Of a DNA stretch of 40,129 nucleotides, positions 24,033 to 33,563 are shown piece by piece. Position 1 is the stretch's first letter; each line of letters starts with the position of its first letter. The position numbers and the translations under genes were made by a program. Under the pieces are notes generated by a model, which made no database searches, was not told the DNA's origin, and saw nothing but the letters and a program-made list of their open reading frames with translations. Source of the stretch: Leptospirales bacterium. GTDB lineage: Bacteria; Spirochaetota; Leptospiria; Leptospirales; Leptospiraceae. Location of the stretch: assembly GCA_013297885.1 (NCBI GenBank), contig JAAFIR010000040.1, forward strand, positions 1 through 40,129, given 5' to 3'.

Positions 24033-26054
24033 ATGAAAATTTATTTAATCAGTTTTTTATTTTTTGCAATTCTTAATTGTGCTGACAACGAAAAAAAACC
24101 AAATCTTTTATTAGGGATTTTAGGTATTGGAAAACCTCAAACAAGTTCCAATTCAACTGCAAATCCATCAAATAAGCCTGAATCAAATACTGCAGTTACA
24201 AATTTAGCAAGTTCTCCTTCTTCCAGTAACAATCCGGAATCAAATGCTGCAGTTACAAATTCTGCTAGTCCACAGGCTCCTACAAATGTAGCTGGGAGTG
24301 TTCCAGCTACAAATACAAATTCTGTAAATTCAGAAATTCCAGTTCAACTAGAACCAGAAGAATTGAATCCAATCTATAGAGGTTTATCTAAATATATAGC
24401 TCCATTCTTTGATTGGGGTTCAGTAAGTATTTTATTAAAAACTTTGAAAGGAATTCCCAGTTATGTAGATTATGAAAAATCTGATGCTTATGCAGAATTT
24501 TTAAAATTAATTCCACCAGAAGGTATTTATATTGGAAGAGCTTTGCCTGTTGCAATTGCTCCAAATATTGATTGTAGTTCTTTATTACCGGTTACAGGGA
24601 ATCCAACTTATAATGGTGAGCATATCCAAAATGTAACTCTTTGGAAAAAAACAGGAGTGGATAAATGGGAATATGTACCAGGCACAGTCAAATGTGCAAA
24701 TGTTCACTTTGGATTTAATCATCTAGATAGTGTTATTTATCCTGTTATTCCATATTGGTTCAAAGAAGGAGATGATCCAGAGAAAACTCTTGCTAAAAGG
24801 GACTTATCAAATATTAAAAAAGTAAATGAACTTTGGTTAGATCCAAATTCAACGTATCGGGTTTTAGTTTCTCTTGATATAAAAGCAAAAAACGGTAAAA
24901 AGTTAGCAGAAATACCAGATTGGAAATACAATCCAAATCAATACACTCCTTCTCCAGTTAGCCCCCATTCAATTGATTCATCTTTATTTACTTTTGGAAC
25001 AGAGAATAATTATTATTGGGCGGATTTTAAAACTATGCCAGCTCCTTGTTTTAAAACTTATTTTGATTTTTCAGGATATGGTTATCCATATTATCACCAA
25101 TTTTATAATGGAAGTGAACAAGAAGCTCATGGAACAGTCTATTCCTTTACTCCTCCTAGTGTTTATATTCCAATCTATTCAAATCAATATGCAAATGGTT
25201 ATGCGAATACAATTCAACTTACTGGTCCAGCATTGATGAATAAATCTAGATTAGAACTTTGCTCAATCATCCCTGATTTATGTATTCCGAATATAAATTA
25301 TTTACCAAATCGAGCTATTTTAAATTACCTCGACAATAGATATTCTCCAGATGAGTATGATTATAATAGAGAAGATTTTACTGGACAGTGTGTTCTAAAT
25401 CCAGGAAAAGAAACTGAATATGTAAACGTTTTTAGCAGGGGTTATTATTTTGATAAAGTAGCTTTGAAAAATCAATGCCAACAAAAAAAAGGAATTTGGA
25501 GAAATCATTCATACGAGTTACCAAGTTATAATTTTCAACAAACACGTTGTTCTGTAAATTCTGGTTCAGGTTCAGGTGGAAATGGAAATCCTGTATGTCG
25601 AGTAGCTTCTGGCAGAATAGATGTAACTCAAGGCAACTGGTATGAAACCAAAAAAGAAGAAATTACAAATCCGCAAAATCGGAACAAGAAAATTTCGATT
25701 AGTGGAATTCATACTTTTTGGGAAAATCAAAAATTGATTTATAAAATTAAATCCAATTGTAAATCTGGGGATTATAATTTAACCATTCTTGCAAAAAATA
25801 TTTTTGGACCTTTACCATCTGATTTCAAAACATTTAAAATAAAAATTTTGAATAAAAAAGATGGAAAGACTTATGATATGGAAATTAATGCATCAGATCT
25901 CAAATACAATTCAGGAAGAATCACTCTATTTATAGATAAAGGTGATACTGATTTAGAAATTTTATGGACAAATGATGCTTATAAAGAATCAGTTTATGAT
26001 GCAAATATCCAAATCAAATCCATTAGCTTGAAGCTTGTTAATGAATTAAAATAG
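24033..26054 (+). CDS. Large predicted surface lipoprotein
   Basis: 673 residues. The signal ends FAILNC, so Cys17 is the lipid site. Residues about 30-110 are a low-complexity Ser/Asn/Pro/Thr spacer with an internal duplication (PESNTAVTN, then PESNAAVTN). The remainder is a large globular ectodomain rich in Tyr, Asn and Pro with about ten cysteines, including a short SGSGSGGNGN linker near residue 512, after which a compact beta domain (about 545-670) ends the protein. I do not recognise a family or catalytic motif. It is a monocistronic unit with its own promoter, a strong ribosome site and a terminator. Length, spacer and high predicted expression suggest a major surface protein. Confidence 0.78.
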   Translation: MKIYLISFLFFAILNCADNEKKPNLLLGILGIGKPQTSSNSTANPSNKPESNTAVTNLASSPSSSNNPESNAAVTNSASPQAPTNVAGSVPATNTNSVNSEIPVQLEPEELNPIYRGLSKYIAPFFDWGSVSILLKTLKGIPSYVDYEKSDAYAEFLKLIPPEGIYIGRALPVAIAPNIDCSSLLPVTGNPTYNGEHIQNVTLWKKTGVDKWEYVPGTVKCANVHFGFNHLDSVIYPVIPYWFKEGDDPEKTLAKRDLSNIKKVNELWLDPNSTYRVLVSLDIKAKNGKKLAEIPDWKYNPNQYTPSPVSPHSIDSSLFTFGTENNYYWADFKTMPAPCFKTYFDFSGYGYPYYHQFYNGSEQEAHGTVYSFTPPSVYIPIYSNQYANGYANTIQLTGPALMNKSRLELCSIIPDLCIPNINYLPNRAILNYLDNRYSPDEYDYNREDFTGQCVLNPGKETEYVNVFSRGYYFDKVALKNQCQQKKGIWRNHSYELPSYNFQQTRCSVNSGSGSGGNGNPVCRVASGRIDVTQGNWYETKKEEITNPQNRNKKISISGIHTFWENQKLIYKIKSNCKSGDYNLTILAKNIFGPLPSDFKTFKIKILNKKDGKTYDMEINASDLKYNSGRITLFIDKGDTDLEILWTNDAYKESVYDANIQIKSISLKLVNELK

Positions 26055-26078
26055 TTTTTCCAAAACTCAAATTCCCAT

Positions 26079-26106
26079 CAACTGAATAATTTAATTTATT
26101 CAGTTG
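26079..26106 (+). terminator. Rho-independent terminator of the large lipoprotein gene
   Basis: CAACTGAATAA (26079-26089) pairs perfectly with TTATTCAGTTG (26096-26106) around a 6-nt loop, followed by GTATTTTCTTT. It lies 24 bp after the stop codon. The rest of the gap to 26374 is AT-rich, with no gene seen. Confidence 0.75.
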
Positions 26107-26374
26107 GTATTTTCTTTATAGGGCAATCTTAAAATTGCAGATAAAATTTCATTTTTAAAAAAATCAGTTTTTTGAATCCACATATATCAAGTTGAAGTTA
26201 ATCTATCAGATAACTTTTTTTCCAATTTAATTCAATTATTTTTGGATTAGTTTAAGTAAAAATTTTTTTAAATCAAATTTTTTATAGAATATTTTTTAAT
26301 AAATTGATTAAAAAAAGAAAAAAATAAAACTTCTTTACTTTCTTGTTAAGAATAATTATCTTAAAAAGTGATTT

Positions 26375-27211
26375 ATGAGTAACCGAATAAAGATTGAGCA
26401 AGGTTTGAATTTTATTGAAAAAAATTTAAAACAAAAAATAAGTCCAAAAGATGTAGCTAAAAATTCTTTTTTATCTTTATATTATTTTCATAGATTATTT
26501 AGATTATTTACTGGAAATTCAGTCGGGGAATACATTTTAAAAAGAAAAACCTCAGAAGCATTAAAAGAAATATTAATTGGACAAAAAAAAATTATTGATA
26601 TTGCTTATGATTATTCTTTTAAAAATCCTGAAACTTTTTCAAGGGCAGTAAAATTTTATTTTGAAAAAACTCCTTCTGAAATAAAAAAACAAAATGAAAT
26701 TCAATTTTTTGAAAATCATTTGATTAAAGATTTACCTAAAATCCAAAAAATGAATTTAGAACCAGAAATGATTCTCAAAAAACAAATTCATTTAAGAGGT
26801 GAACATTATAATACAAAATTTGGGATACACAAGAATCAAATTAGTTTAATTTGGTACAATTTTGTTAAAGAAAATAAGTTATCTACTATTTCTGAAAGGG
26901 AAAATGATGAGGAAATTTTTGGACTGTATTATGGATTTGAAAATAATTATTTTAAAATTTTGATTGGAGCAAATTTAAGAAAAAACACAACCAGATTAAA
27001 AAAAGATATAATTATACCTGTTAGTAAATATGCAGTTTTTCAAATAAATGGTCCTCATCCTGGTCAAATTATTGATGCTTGGGCTTATCTATATTTAGAT
27101 TGGCAAAGTAAAAAATACAAACTTTTAGATAAAAATTCATTCGATGTAAAACTAAATAAAATAGATTCTTTGACTAAATTACCTGTAAAAATTTATCTTC
27201 CTATTGAGTAA
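26375..27211 (+). CDS. AraC-family regulator with GyrI-like effector domain
   Basis: 278 residues. The N-terminal DNA-binding domain (about 8-105) has both helix-turn-helix units of AraC proteins (DVAKNSFLSLYYFHRLFRLF, then IIDIAYDYSFKNPETFSRAVK) and the closing TPSEIKKQ. The C-terminal half (about 125-278) looks like a GyrI/BmrR-type small-molecule-binding domain (IPVSKYAVFQINGP, then IDAWAYLYLDW). This order is that of Rob- and SoxS-like multidrug-sensing regulators. It is monocistronic and the targets are unknown. A perfect 16-nt palindrome just after the stop (27215-27230) may serve as a weak terminator. Confidence 0.85.
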   Translation: MSNRIKIEQGLNFIEKNLKQKISPKDVAKNSFLSLYYFHRLFRLFTGNSVGEYILKRKTSEALKEILIGQKKIIDIAYDYSFKNPETFSRAVKFYFEKTPSEIKKQNEIQFFENHLIKDLPKIQKMNLEPEMILKKQIHLRGEHYNTKFGIHKNQISLIWYNFVKENKLSTISERENDEEIFGLYYGFENNYFKILIGANLRKNTTRLKKDIIIPVSKYAVFQINGPHPGQIIDAWAYLYLDWQSKKYKLLDKNSFDVKLNKIDSLTKLPVKIYLPIE

Positions 27212-27214
27212 GAT

Positions 27215-27230
27215 AAGATTCATGAATCTT
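27215..27230. terminator. Short palindrome, weak terminator candidate
   Basis: AAGATTCATGAATCTT is self-complementary and followed by TTCCTCTTC. It begins four bases after the AraC-gene stop. The rest of the gap to 27516 has only a 31-codon open frame from a TTG near 27352 (KKFAILAITKRASDP), probably a remnant or chance. Confidence 0.3.
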
Positions 27231-27516
27231 TTCCTCTTCAAATAGAATTGAATACTCATAAAAACCAATAAAATCGATATTTTAAAGTGCTTTTTTTGTA
27301 ATTATTTTTTTTTAATTTTTTTTCGGACAAAATTCATGAAGTGGAACGACAAACTTGAAAAAATTTGCTATATTAGCTATTACAAAAAGAGCGAGTGATC
27401 CAACACTTCATGCGAAAAATGAACAATGCGAAATAGGACTTGAACTTTAAATTTGGAATGAAATTTAAAGAACAGAATTAAACTTGTTTTTGGATTTTCA
27501 AATACAAGTTTAATTT

Positions 27517-29010
27517 ATGAAAATGTATTTTGAAAGAGTTTGGATGCTTGTGAAATTTTATATTTTAATTCTATTTTTGTTTTCTTTATCTAATTGTTCT
27601 GACAGAGCAATCAAAGAAATTGATTTTGATAAAGAAACTTTTCAAAACAAAAAAATAATCTTTCAAAAAAAACTAGAAAAAATAAATGGAGATATACTTT
27701 ATTCTAACGTTAGCGGTGATTTAGAAGTTTATTTTTGCAACCATCAAATTTATGAATTTGGAAGTATGGACTCAGAATCAATTGTTGGCTCTACTTCAGT
27801 TTTAATTGAATTAGATTTTAAAGATCATGAAACTTGTGATTTAAAAATCATTCTAGCCCACGAGCCATCGGAATCAGGTATTAATCCTTTTTACCAAGGA
27901 AAAGAAGATGTTCTGATTTTATTTATGATTCAAAGAGAAATTCCATTTTTTATTGCTGGAATATTTTCAATTTTAAGTTTTGGTTATATTTTAATATTCT
28001 TTTTTAGTCGTAGAAAAGGTTTATTTTTTTATAGTATTGAAGCTTTGATTTTGTGTTTAGGATTTTATTCTTTTAGTTCTTCTATTGGAATCATCTATTT
28101 ATTATTTCCAAATTTTCCAAATTCCTTATTCCCATATTTTACATACCAAAGTCTTTATTTGGTTCCGGTATTTTTGATTTTTTTAGCAGTAAGTTTGATA
28201 AATAGACAACCAAATAAAATAGAAAAAGTAGTAATAGGTTATTTTTCAGCTCATAGTATTATTCCACTTTTAACTTATTTATTTAATATTCATCCTGAAA
28301 TTAGTTTAACTTTTTTTCACGGGGGAATTATATTATCAATTCCAGTAATGATTTCTTTTTTAGTTTATATTCGTGTTAATCACAAAAAAGAGTTTCATAT
28401 TATTTGGTTTGGAATTGGTTCACTTGTTTTATTTACTTTAATCGAAATTAGTCTTTATTATTATAATGAAAAAAGACTTCTTTTCCCTATCCTGCCTTAT
28501 GGAATATTTCTATTAATTTTATCGTTTATCAGACTTGCTTCAGTTAGAAGTAAAGAATTAAATTTACTTGAATCCAGTGAAAATCTTGAAATCGAAGAAG
28601 TTAAAATTCTTGAAGAAGAAAAAAAACCATTAGAAGAACGTCAAATTATAAGACTTGCAGCAGAAGAAGAAAAAGAATTAAAACTTAAATTGGACAATCT
28701 TTTAGAGAATGAAAAAATTTATAGAGATTCAGAATTAAATTTAGATAAATTAGCAAATGAGTTAAAAATTAGAACTGATCAGGTTTCTTATTTAATCAAT
28801 CATGAATATAAAACTTCATTTAGAAAATTAATTAATGATTATCGTGTAAAAGAATCAGTTCAAATGATTGAAACAGAAAAAGATTTTACACTTCTACATA
28901 TTGCATTTGAAGTTGGTTTTAATTCAAAAACTATTTTTAACAATGAATTTAAAAGAGTTATGGGAATTACTCCAAGTGAATATAAGAAAAATCAAAAAAA
29001 AGAAATTTAA
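27517..29010 (+). CDS. Membrane-bound AraC-family regulator with 7TM region
   Basis: 497 residues. The first 28 residues are a signal or anchor ending SNCS. Residues about 30-140 are a periplasmic domain, about 145-345 about seven membrane helices (FFIAGIFSILSFGYILIFFF and onward), then a charged linker, and residues 395-495 an AraC DNA-binding domain (LDKLANELKIRTDQVSYLIN and LHIAFEVGFNSKTIFNNEFK, ending ITPSEYKK). This 7TM plus AraC form is common in Leptospira and suggests signal-dependent transcription from the membrane. The start could also be Met10 at 27544, which has GAAAGAG in front. It is followed 41 bp later by the thioredoxin-like gene, a possible target or operon mate. Confidence 0.85.
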   Translation: MKMYFERVWMLVKFYILILFLFSLSNCSDRAIKEIDFDKETFQNKKIIFQKKLEKINGDILYSNVSGDLEVYFCNHQIYEFGSMDSESIVGSTSVLIELDFKDHETCDLKIILAHEPSESGINPFYQGKEDVLILFMIQREIPFFIAGIFSILSFGYILIFFFSRRKGLFFYSIEALILCLGFYSFSSSIGIIYLLFPNFPNSLFPYFTYQSLYLVPVFLIFLAVSLINRQPNKIEKVVIGYFSAHSIIPLLTYLFNIHPEISLTFFHGGIILSIPVMISFLVYIRVNHKKEFHIIWFGIGSLVLFTLIEISLYYYNEKRLLFPILPYGIFLLILSFIRLASVRSKELNLLESSENLEIEEVKILEEEKKPLEERQIIRLAAEEEKELKLKLDNLLENEKIYRDSELNLDKLANELKIRTDQVSYLINHEYKTSFRKLINDYRVKESVQMIETEKDFTLLHIAFEVGFNSKTIFNNEFKRVMGITPSEYKKNQKKEI

Positions 29011-29051
29011 TTTGTTTTGACTAAATCATTTCCTTAAAAAAACTTTTACCT

Positions 29052-30119
29052 ATGATGAAATTTTTTTTATTCTTAACTTTATTATACCCAATTTATTCAG
29101 AAGAATCTATAAAACAGGAAATCATTTTTGAAAAATTAAATTTCAGAGATGCTCAAACAAAAGCCAAAAAAGAGAAAAAAGGAATTTTTTTAAACGCATC
29201 TGCAGATTGGTGTACACCTTGTATCTGGATGGACAAAAATGTTTTTAACCAAACCGAAGTGATAGAATCAATGAAAGATAGATTTGTTTCTATTAAAATT
29301 GATTTTGATAAAGAAGAATTAGCTTTAAAAGAAAAATTAAAAATTGACTCTTATCCAATTTTACTTTATTTTAATTCAAGAGGAGAATTAATTCATCGTT
29401 ACCAAGGACCACTTAACAAAGAAGAATTTATTTCAGAATCCAATAAAGCATTTAACCCAGACCAAGCATTTTATTCATTAAAGTATAAATACGATAGAAT
29501 AAGCTTATCTCAAAAATTATTATATCAATACATTTTATCTTACCATAAAGCTTGGGGGTATGTAGATAATTCAATTTTGGATTCCTATTTTTCAAAAGAA
29601 AAAGATTTATATAAAGAAGAAAATTGGAAACTGCTTGATTCCTATTTAACAGATTTAGATTCATTTACATTTATACTTTTTAAAGAGAAAAGATTCCAAT
29701 TCCAGAAAAGATTTAGTAAAGAAGTTGTTGAAAAGAAATTTTTACTTACCCAAATGCAATATCATTCTAAAAAAGAAAATTGGGATAAATACGCAAAGAT
29801 TGCTTTTGAATATGCGGAAAAATACTTAGATAATGATTGGAAAAGTTTGGATGGAATTGCTTGGAAACTAGCAGAACATTCAGAAGATAAAAATGTTTTA
29901 AAAAGAGCGGAGTTTTTAGCAAAAAAATCAATCAAATTAGAGCCAAATTTTTTGAATTATGAAACATTGGCAATTATTAATTTGAAACTTGGAAAGCTAA
30001 AAGAATCTCATTCCTCAATTACAACTTCAATGAACATGGCAAAAGAAATTGGGGAATCACTTGATTCTGGAATCGAAATTCTTCACAAAATCTTAAACAA
30101 AATATTTGAAACGAAATAA
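29052..30119 (+). CDS. Exported thioredoxin-like protein with helical-repeat tail
   Basis: 355 residues. A signal peptide of about 16 residues is followed by a thioredoxin fold (about 24-135) with ADWCTPC holding Cys54 and Cys57 and the cis-proline segment IDSYPIL. The C-terminal 200 residues are helical with TPR-like character near the end (YETLAIINLKLGKLKESHSS). It probably reduces or shuffles periplasmic disulphides, like DsbD C-terminal or thioredoxin_7 proteins. The 41-bp gap from the membrane AraC gene suggests cotranscription. No partner membrane electron carrier is in the window. Confidence 0.83.
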   Translation: MMKFFLFLTLLYPIYSEESIKQEIIFEKLNFRDAQTKAKKEKKGIFLNASADWCTPCIWMDKNVFNQTEVIESMKDRFVSIKIDFDKEELALKEKLKIDSYPILLYFNSRGELIHRYQGPLNKEEFISESNKAFNPDQAFYSLKYKYDRISLSQKLLYQYILSYHKAWGYVDNSILDSYFSKEKDLYKEENWKLLDSYLTDLDSFTFILFKEKRFQFQKRFSKEVVEKKFLLTQMQYHSKKENWDKYAKIAFEYAEKYLDNDWKSLDGIAWKLAEHSEDKNVLKRAEFLAKKSIKLEPNFLNYETLAIINLKLGKLKESHSSITTSMNMAKEIGESLDSGIEILHKILNKIFETK

Positions 30120-30203
30120 TGTTTTAGTACTTAAAAAAAGGTTGCTAATAGAGACCTAATTTATAGTTTATTTTTGTCACCTAATTTTAAGGAAAATTTC
30201 TTT

Positions 30204-31445
30204 ATGAAAATGTCTTTACTGATTTTACTAACAGTTGTTTTATTGAGTAATTGTTCTAGTCCAGAAACTAAAACACCAGCTCAACCCCAAAAATCTGCCG
30301 AGCCTAGATTCTATGCTCCAAACAAAGCTTATACTGATAAAGTAAACTTAGGAGAAGTGAAGCTAGAACCAATCACTTCAGCCCCAAACGAGCCTTTGAA
30401 TGTATTTAAAGGAACAGATGGAAATAATTATTTATTTTTTAATTTGAATTATAAAGATTCAGGTCTTTCAGTTGTTGAAGCAATCAAAGCTGGAGAAATT
30501 CTTGATAACAAAATTATTGTTAGAGATCAAACAGGAAAAGTAATTGGTTCTGAAATTGTAAACATACAAGACTTCACTCAAGTAGAAAGCAAAGCAAACA
30601 GCAAATTAACTTTAAAAACACTTGAAGGTTTTCAAACAACAATTCCTGCTCAAGCCATTTTTGAAAGAAAAGACTCTGAAACTGCTTATACTGGAAACAA
30701 TCGTTTTTATACTGCAAACGATAAAGATGTTTACCAAATTGTAAAATTAAATGAGTTACCACCAAATAGTTCTTATATTTCTGCACAAGTATTTATGACT
30801 TATGTTCAAACTAGTCTGCAACAAGTTTGTGTTGATAAATCTGTTCAACCTGACACAAAAAATTCAAAAGATGCAAAACCAGTTGTAGTTTCAACTACAG
30901 TTTGTAAAGTTCAAGAAGAAGAAATTCACAAATCTGTTTTATTAGACAATAAAGAAAGAATTTCGAAAATCGAAACAGAAAATAGTTCCATGAAAAACGA
31001 AAAAATTGGTAAAAAGTTTTTTGTTAGCAATGATGAATATTTTAAATACAAAGAAGATATGAAGAAAAAAGCTGCTGCTTCCGGTAAAACTTTAGTTACT
31101 TCAGACAAAAAGAATGTTTCTTCTGTGATTGATGTTGAAAAAGCAAAAGTAAATTTTAGAGAATGGAATTTATATTCTGAACCAAAATATTTTCAAATCA
31201 ACACTACCAATGTTCGATCTTTAAAAGCAGAAACAGACCCAACTGGTAAAAAAGTTACAACTGAAGTTATTCAACCAAAAAATGAAATCATCAAAATTGA
31301 GGGTTATAGTGAAACAGTAGTTTTAAAATCTGGACAAACTATTAGAAATGTCAGAACTAAAACTGAAGGTAATATCGTTAAAATAGAAACTCCTGAAGGC
31401 AAAACCCTAGAAGTTAATACAAAAGACGTAGAAATTTTAAAATAA
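30204..31445 (+). CDS. Lipoprotein with C-terminal SH3-like module
   Basis: 413 residues from the ATG at 30204, which has AAGGA about 12 nt upstream; a frame to 30174 would add ten residues ahead of the signal. The lipobox is LLSNC (Cys18). A Pro/Lys/Thr spacer is followed by about 300 residues of mixed beta and charged sequence with Lys-rich stretches. The last 50 residues (ETVVLKSGQTIRNVRTKTEG, then NIVKIETPEGKTLEVNTKDV) form a small beta module much like the N-terminal module of the barrel protein at 8514-9767. Probably a periplasm-facing or surface lipoprotein of unknown function. It is followed by a stem-loop. Confidence 0.77.
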   Translation: MKMSLLILLTVVLLSNCSSPETKTPAQPQKSAEPRFYAPNKAYTDKVNLGEVKLEPITSAPNEPLNVFKGTDGNNYLFFNLNYKDSGLSVVEAIKAGEILDNKIIVRDQTGKVIGSEIVNIQDFTQVESKANSKLTLKTLEGFQTTIPAQAIFERKDSETAYTGNNRFYTANDKDVYQIVKLNELPPNSSYISAQVFMTYVQTSLQQVCVDKSVQPDTKNSKDAKPVVVSTTVCKVQEEEIHKSVLLDNKERISKIETENSSMKNEKIGKKFFVSNDEYFKYKEDMKKKAAASGKTLVTSDKKNVSSVIDVEKAKVNFREWNLYSEPKYFQINTTNVRSLKAETDPTGKKVTTEVIQPKNEIIKIEGYSETVVLKSGQTIRNVRTKTEGNIVKIETPEGKTLEVNTKDVEILK

Positions 31446-31458
31446 CAATCTCAGCTAG

Positions 31459-31481
31459 CAGTGGGTTAAGACCCACTGTCT
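31459..31481 (+). terminator. Stem-loop after the SH3-tailed lipoprotein, shared small hairpin repeat
   Basis: CAGTGGGT-TAAG-ACCCACTG (31459-31478) followed by TCTATTTTC. The same 23-nt hairpin with one base changed lies at 10231-10253 inside repeat copy E. Here it lies 13 bp after a stop codon and can serve as terminator. Confidence 0.5.
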
Positions 31482-31522
31482 ATTTTCAACCATTTAAAAA
31501 CTAAAAAATCTTATATAATAAT

Positions 31523-31640
31523 TTGGGCGAATTTTTGTTTCAATTCGTTGCATGCAACGACTTGAAACAAAAACCGTGCTTTCAGTTCGGTCAAAAAATT
31601 TTATTCAAAATTTATTGACCTCTGTGCTTCAATCACTTTC
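31523..31640 (-). repeat. Structured intergenic repeat, copy H (GTG/CAC variant)
   Basis: On the minus strand: AAAGTGATTGAAGCACAG, hairpin 1 (GGTCAA with TTGACC at its base), link GAACTGAAAGCACGG, hairpin 2 with a 12-bp stem (31532-31543 with 31562-31573) enclosing the perfect palindrome CGTTGCATGCAACG, closing on TTCGCCCAA. The outer box is GTG with CAC as in copy C. The inner pair next to the tandem G-A mismatch is AG/CT instead of AAC/GTT, a second compensatory change. Confidence 0.85.
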
Positions 31641-31698
31641 GCGAAGTATTGTGGGAATTTGTTTGTATTTGAATTTGAGTTAATGATTGTATAAAACT

Positions 31699-32389
31699 AT
31701 GAAACTTTTTTTTTAAAGAATACTTAAAATTTTCTCATATTCTAATTTATTTAGTAATAATCTTATTAAATCTTTTTGATTTTAATAAAATAGAAAAGTT
31801 AAAAACAATTGAAGATTTTCAAAATTTCAAATTTATAATTTATTTCAAAATGTTAATAGCTTACATTCCTATTTTATATTTCATACTATTAGGGTTTTTA
31901 ATTAGAAAAAAAATAGTTCAAAATGATTATAACTTTTCAACTTATCTTTTTTCAATTATTCTCTGCACTTTAAAATTAATTATGATTTTATTTCCAATTA
32001 ATATCATATTTATTTTTATATTAACTGCATTTTTAAGCAGTGATATGAATTCAAACTCAACTTCAATAATAAATATTATAATGAAAATTTTGGGTTTTCC
32101 TCAAATAATTTTTTCATTAGGTTTTACTTCAATTGCAATTTATAAAATAAATGGGGACTACAACATTAGAGATGCATTTTATATTTTTAAAAAACCAATT
32201 TTTGCTAAATCATTTTTCATTGTTTTAATAACTTATTTATTCCCTACAATTATTCATTTAGTAACTTTAAATTACAATAATTCTTTTTTATTTTATAGCT
32301 TAATATGCTTAGAACATATTTCAACATTAGTTATTTTTTACTTTACTCTATTTCTTATAGATTATCTAAATCAGAAATATGCCAGATAG
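31699..32389 (+). CDS. Hypothetical membrane protein, possible homopolymer frameshift at its start
   Basis: The frame clearly open from ATG 31850 gives 179 residues with about four membrane segments (IPILYFILLGFLI and onward). The same frame is coding-like well upstream (YLVIILLNLFDFNKIEKLKT) but has no start there. An ATG at 31699 followed by nine T (31706-31714) would join it if there were eight T, giving MKLFFKEYLKFSHILIYLVI as the beginning. So the gene is either a fresh frameshift, a sequencing error, or truly starts at 31850. It overlaps the next gene by 11 nt. Function not recognised; membrane plus soluble pair. Confidence 0.55.
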
Positions 32390-33116
32390 AATTCTAAAAG
32401 ATATTCGTTATTTTGAATCTGATAAACCAAATATTTCAGGTCAAAGCACACCTTCTTATTTTGGAAAAATATTTATCCCTACAAAAGATACAATTTTTAT
32501 TGGAGAAAGAATAGCTAGAAAGTTAAATGAGTTCAAATTTTCTTTTGGTGAATACGATCATATCTATTTAAATTTTACTACAATTTTAAAAGAAAATCAA
32601 TTTCAACTTTCAGAAAGAAATATTGATAAAACAATCAAATATATTGATTATGGGTTAGATCAAATTAAGTTTAATGCCTTAAACGATTCAGAAAAAGATA
32701 AATTTATAATTTCAGTAACAATTGAGATTTAAAAAAAAATTAGTAATAGTGAAAACTTTCTTCTTGTTGAAGAAATCGAAAAACAACTAAATCAATTTGG
32801 AACAGAACTTAAAATTCATTTTAAAACAAAAGAAACAAATTCCTACAAAATTGAAATATTTTACCAAATAGCTCCTACTGGAAATTCTTCAAAATCAATC
32901 ATTCAATATATTGATAAAAAAACTAAAATCCATTTGATGAATAGTTTTGAGTTAAAATTTTTTCACGATATTTATCCTTTGATTGATAAAATTATTTTTA
33001 AAGAAAATCAAATCATCTTGATTCCAAAAAAATCTTTTGGAGCTGAACTTTATAATGAAAGATACAAGACCCCAATCGTAATGGATTTAAAATATTTTAG
33101 TAAAATAAATTTTTAA
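32379..33116 (+). pseudogene. Unknown gene interrupted by one in-frame TAA
   Basis: The frame from ATG 32379 stops at TAA (32730-32732) after 117 residues. The very same frame continues without another stop to 33116, reading KKISNSENFLLVEEIEKQLN and on to YKTPIVMDLKYFSKINF. Uninterrupted it would be about 245 residues, soluble and charged, with two similar halves rich in Phe, Lys and Ile. The TAA sits before an A-tract (ATT TAA AAA AAA ATT), so an AAA-to-TAA change would explain it. I do not recognise the family. It is coupled to the membrane protein by an 11-nt overlap. Confidence 0.7.
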
Positions 33117-33301
33117 ATTAAATGATCACCAATCCTATGGAGAATTTTGATTTCTCATTTAAGAGAAACGATTCAATTTTTTCATTGGAATAATTGATGG
33201 CTATAATGCTAGACTTGAAAAAATCTTAATAATAAATTTGAATTTATTTTAAAAAAATATTCTCCCGAAAATAAACTCTGGATTTAATTTATATACCAGC
33301 T

Positions 33302-33395
33302 GCCAAAAGTAATTACCCATTACTTTTGGCTAGTTGTATGTCCCGATTGAATTTTGTTCTTTAAAATGAGTAATTATTATTGTCAATCGGTATAA
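33302..33395 (+). repeat. Second repeat family, copy K1
   Basis: About 94 bp matching 39853-39947 on the other strand with four substitutions and one indel. Hairpin one is GCCAAAAGTAAT (33302-33313) with ATTACTTTTGGC (33319-33330). Hairpin two is CCGATTGA (33343-33350) with TCAATCGG (33383-33390) and a 32-nt loop. The surrounding 33117-33301 is degenerate and has no gene. Confidence 0.85.
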
Positions 33396-33455
33396 ATGAA
33401 AAAAAATACATTGAAAAAATAAAACAGACTAAACTTCAAATGAAAAAACCTAATT

Positions 33456-33563
33456 GAACTTTCAATTGAAGAAAAAATTAGAAGAGTTGTTGAAATGCAA
33501 AAATTTTCTAAAGAATTTAAAAAAGAAAAATCAAAAAAAATTTATGTTTGGGATTTGGTTTAG
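33456..33563 (+). pseudogene. Remnant of a small charged protein
   Basis: The frame reads ELSIEEKIRRVVEMQKFSKE, then FKKEKSKKIYVWDLV, and stops. It has strong coding character but lacks an in-frame start; the ATG at 33440 is in another frame. It looks like the last 35 residues of a small conserved protein whose first part was damaged. The stretch from 33564 to 33890 is very AT-rich with only chance frames. Confidence 0.45.

Noticed and set aside
27352-27450. Short frame KKFAILAITKRASDP as a cobalamin-biosynthesis remnant
   Set aside because: Resemblance to CbiG-type starts is limited to a few residues; too short to support.
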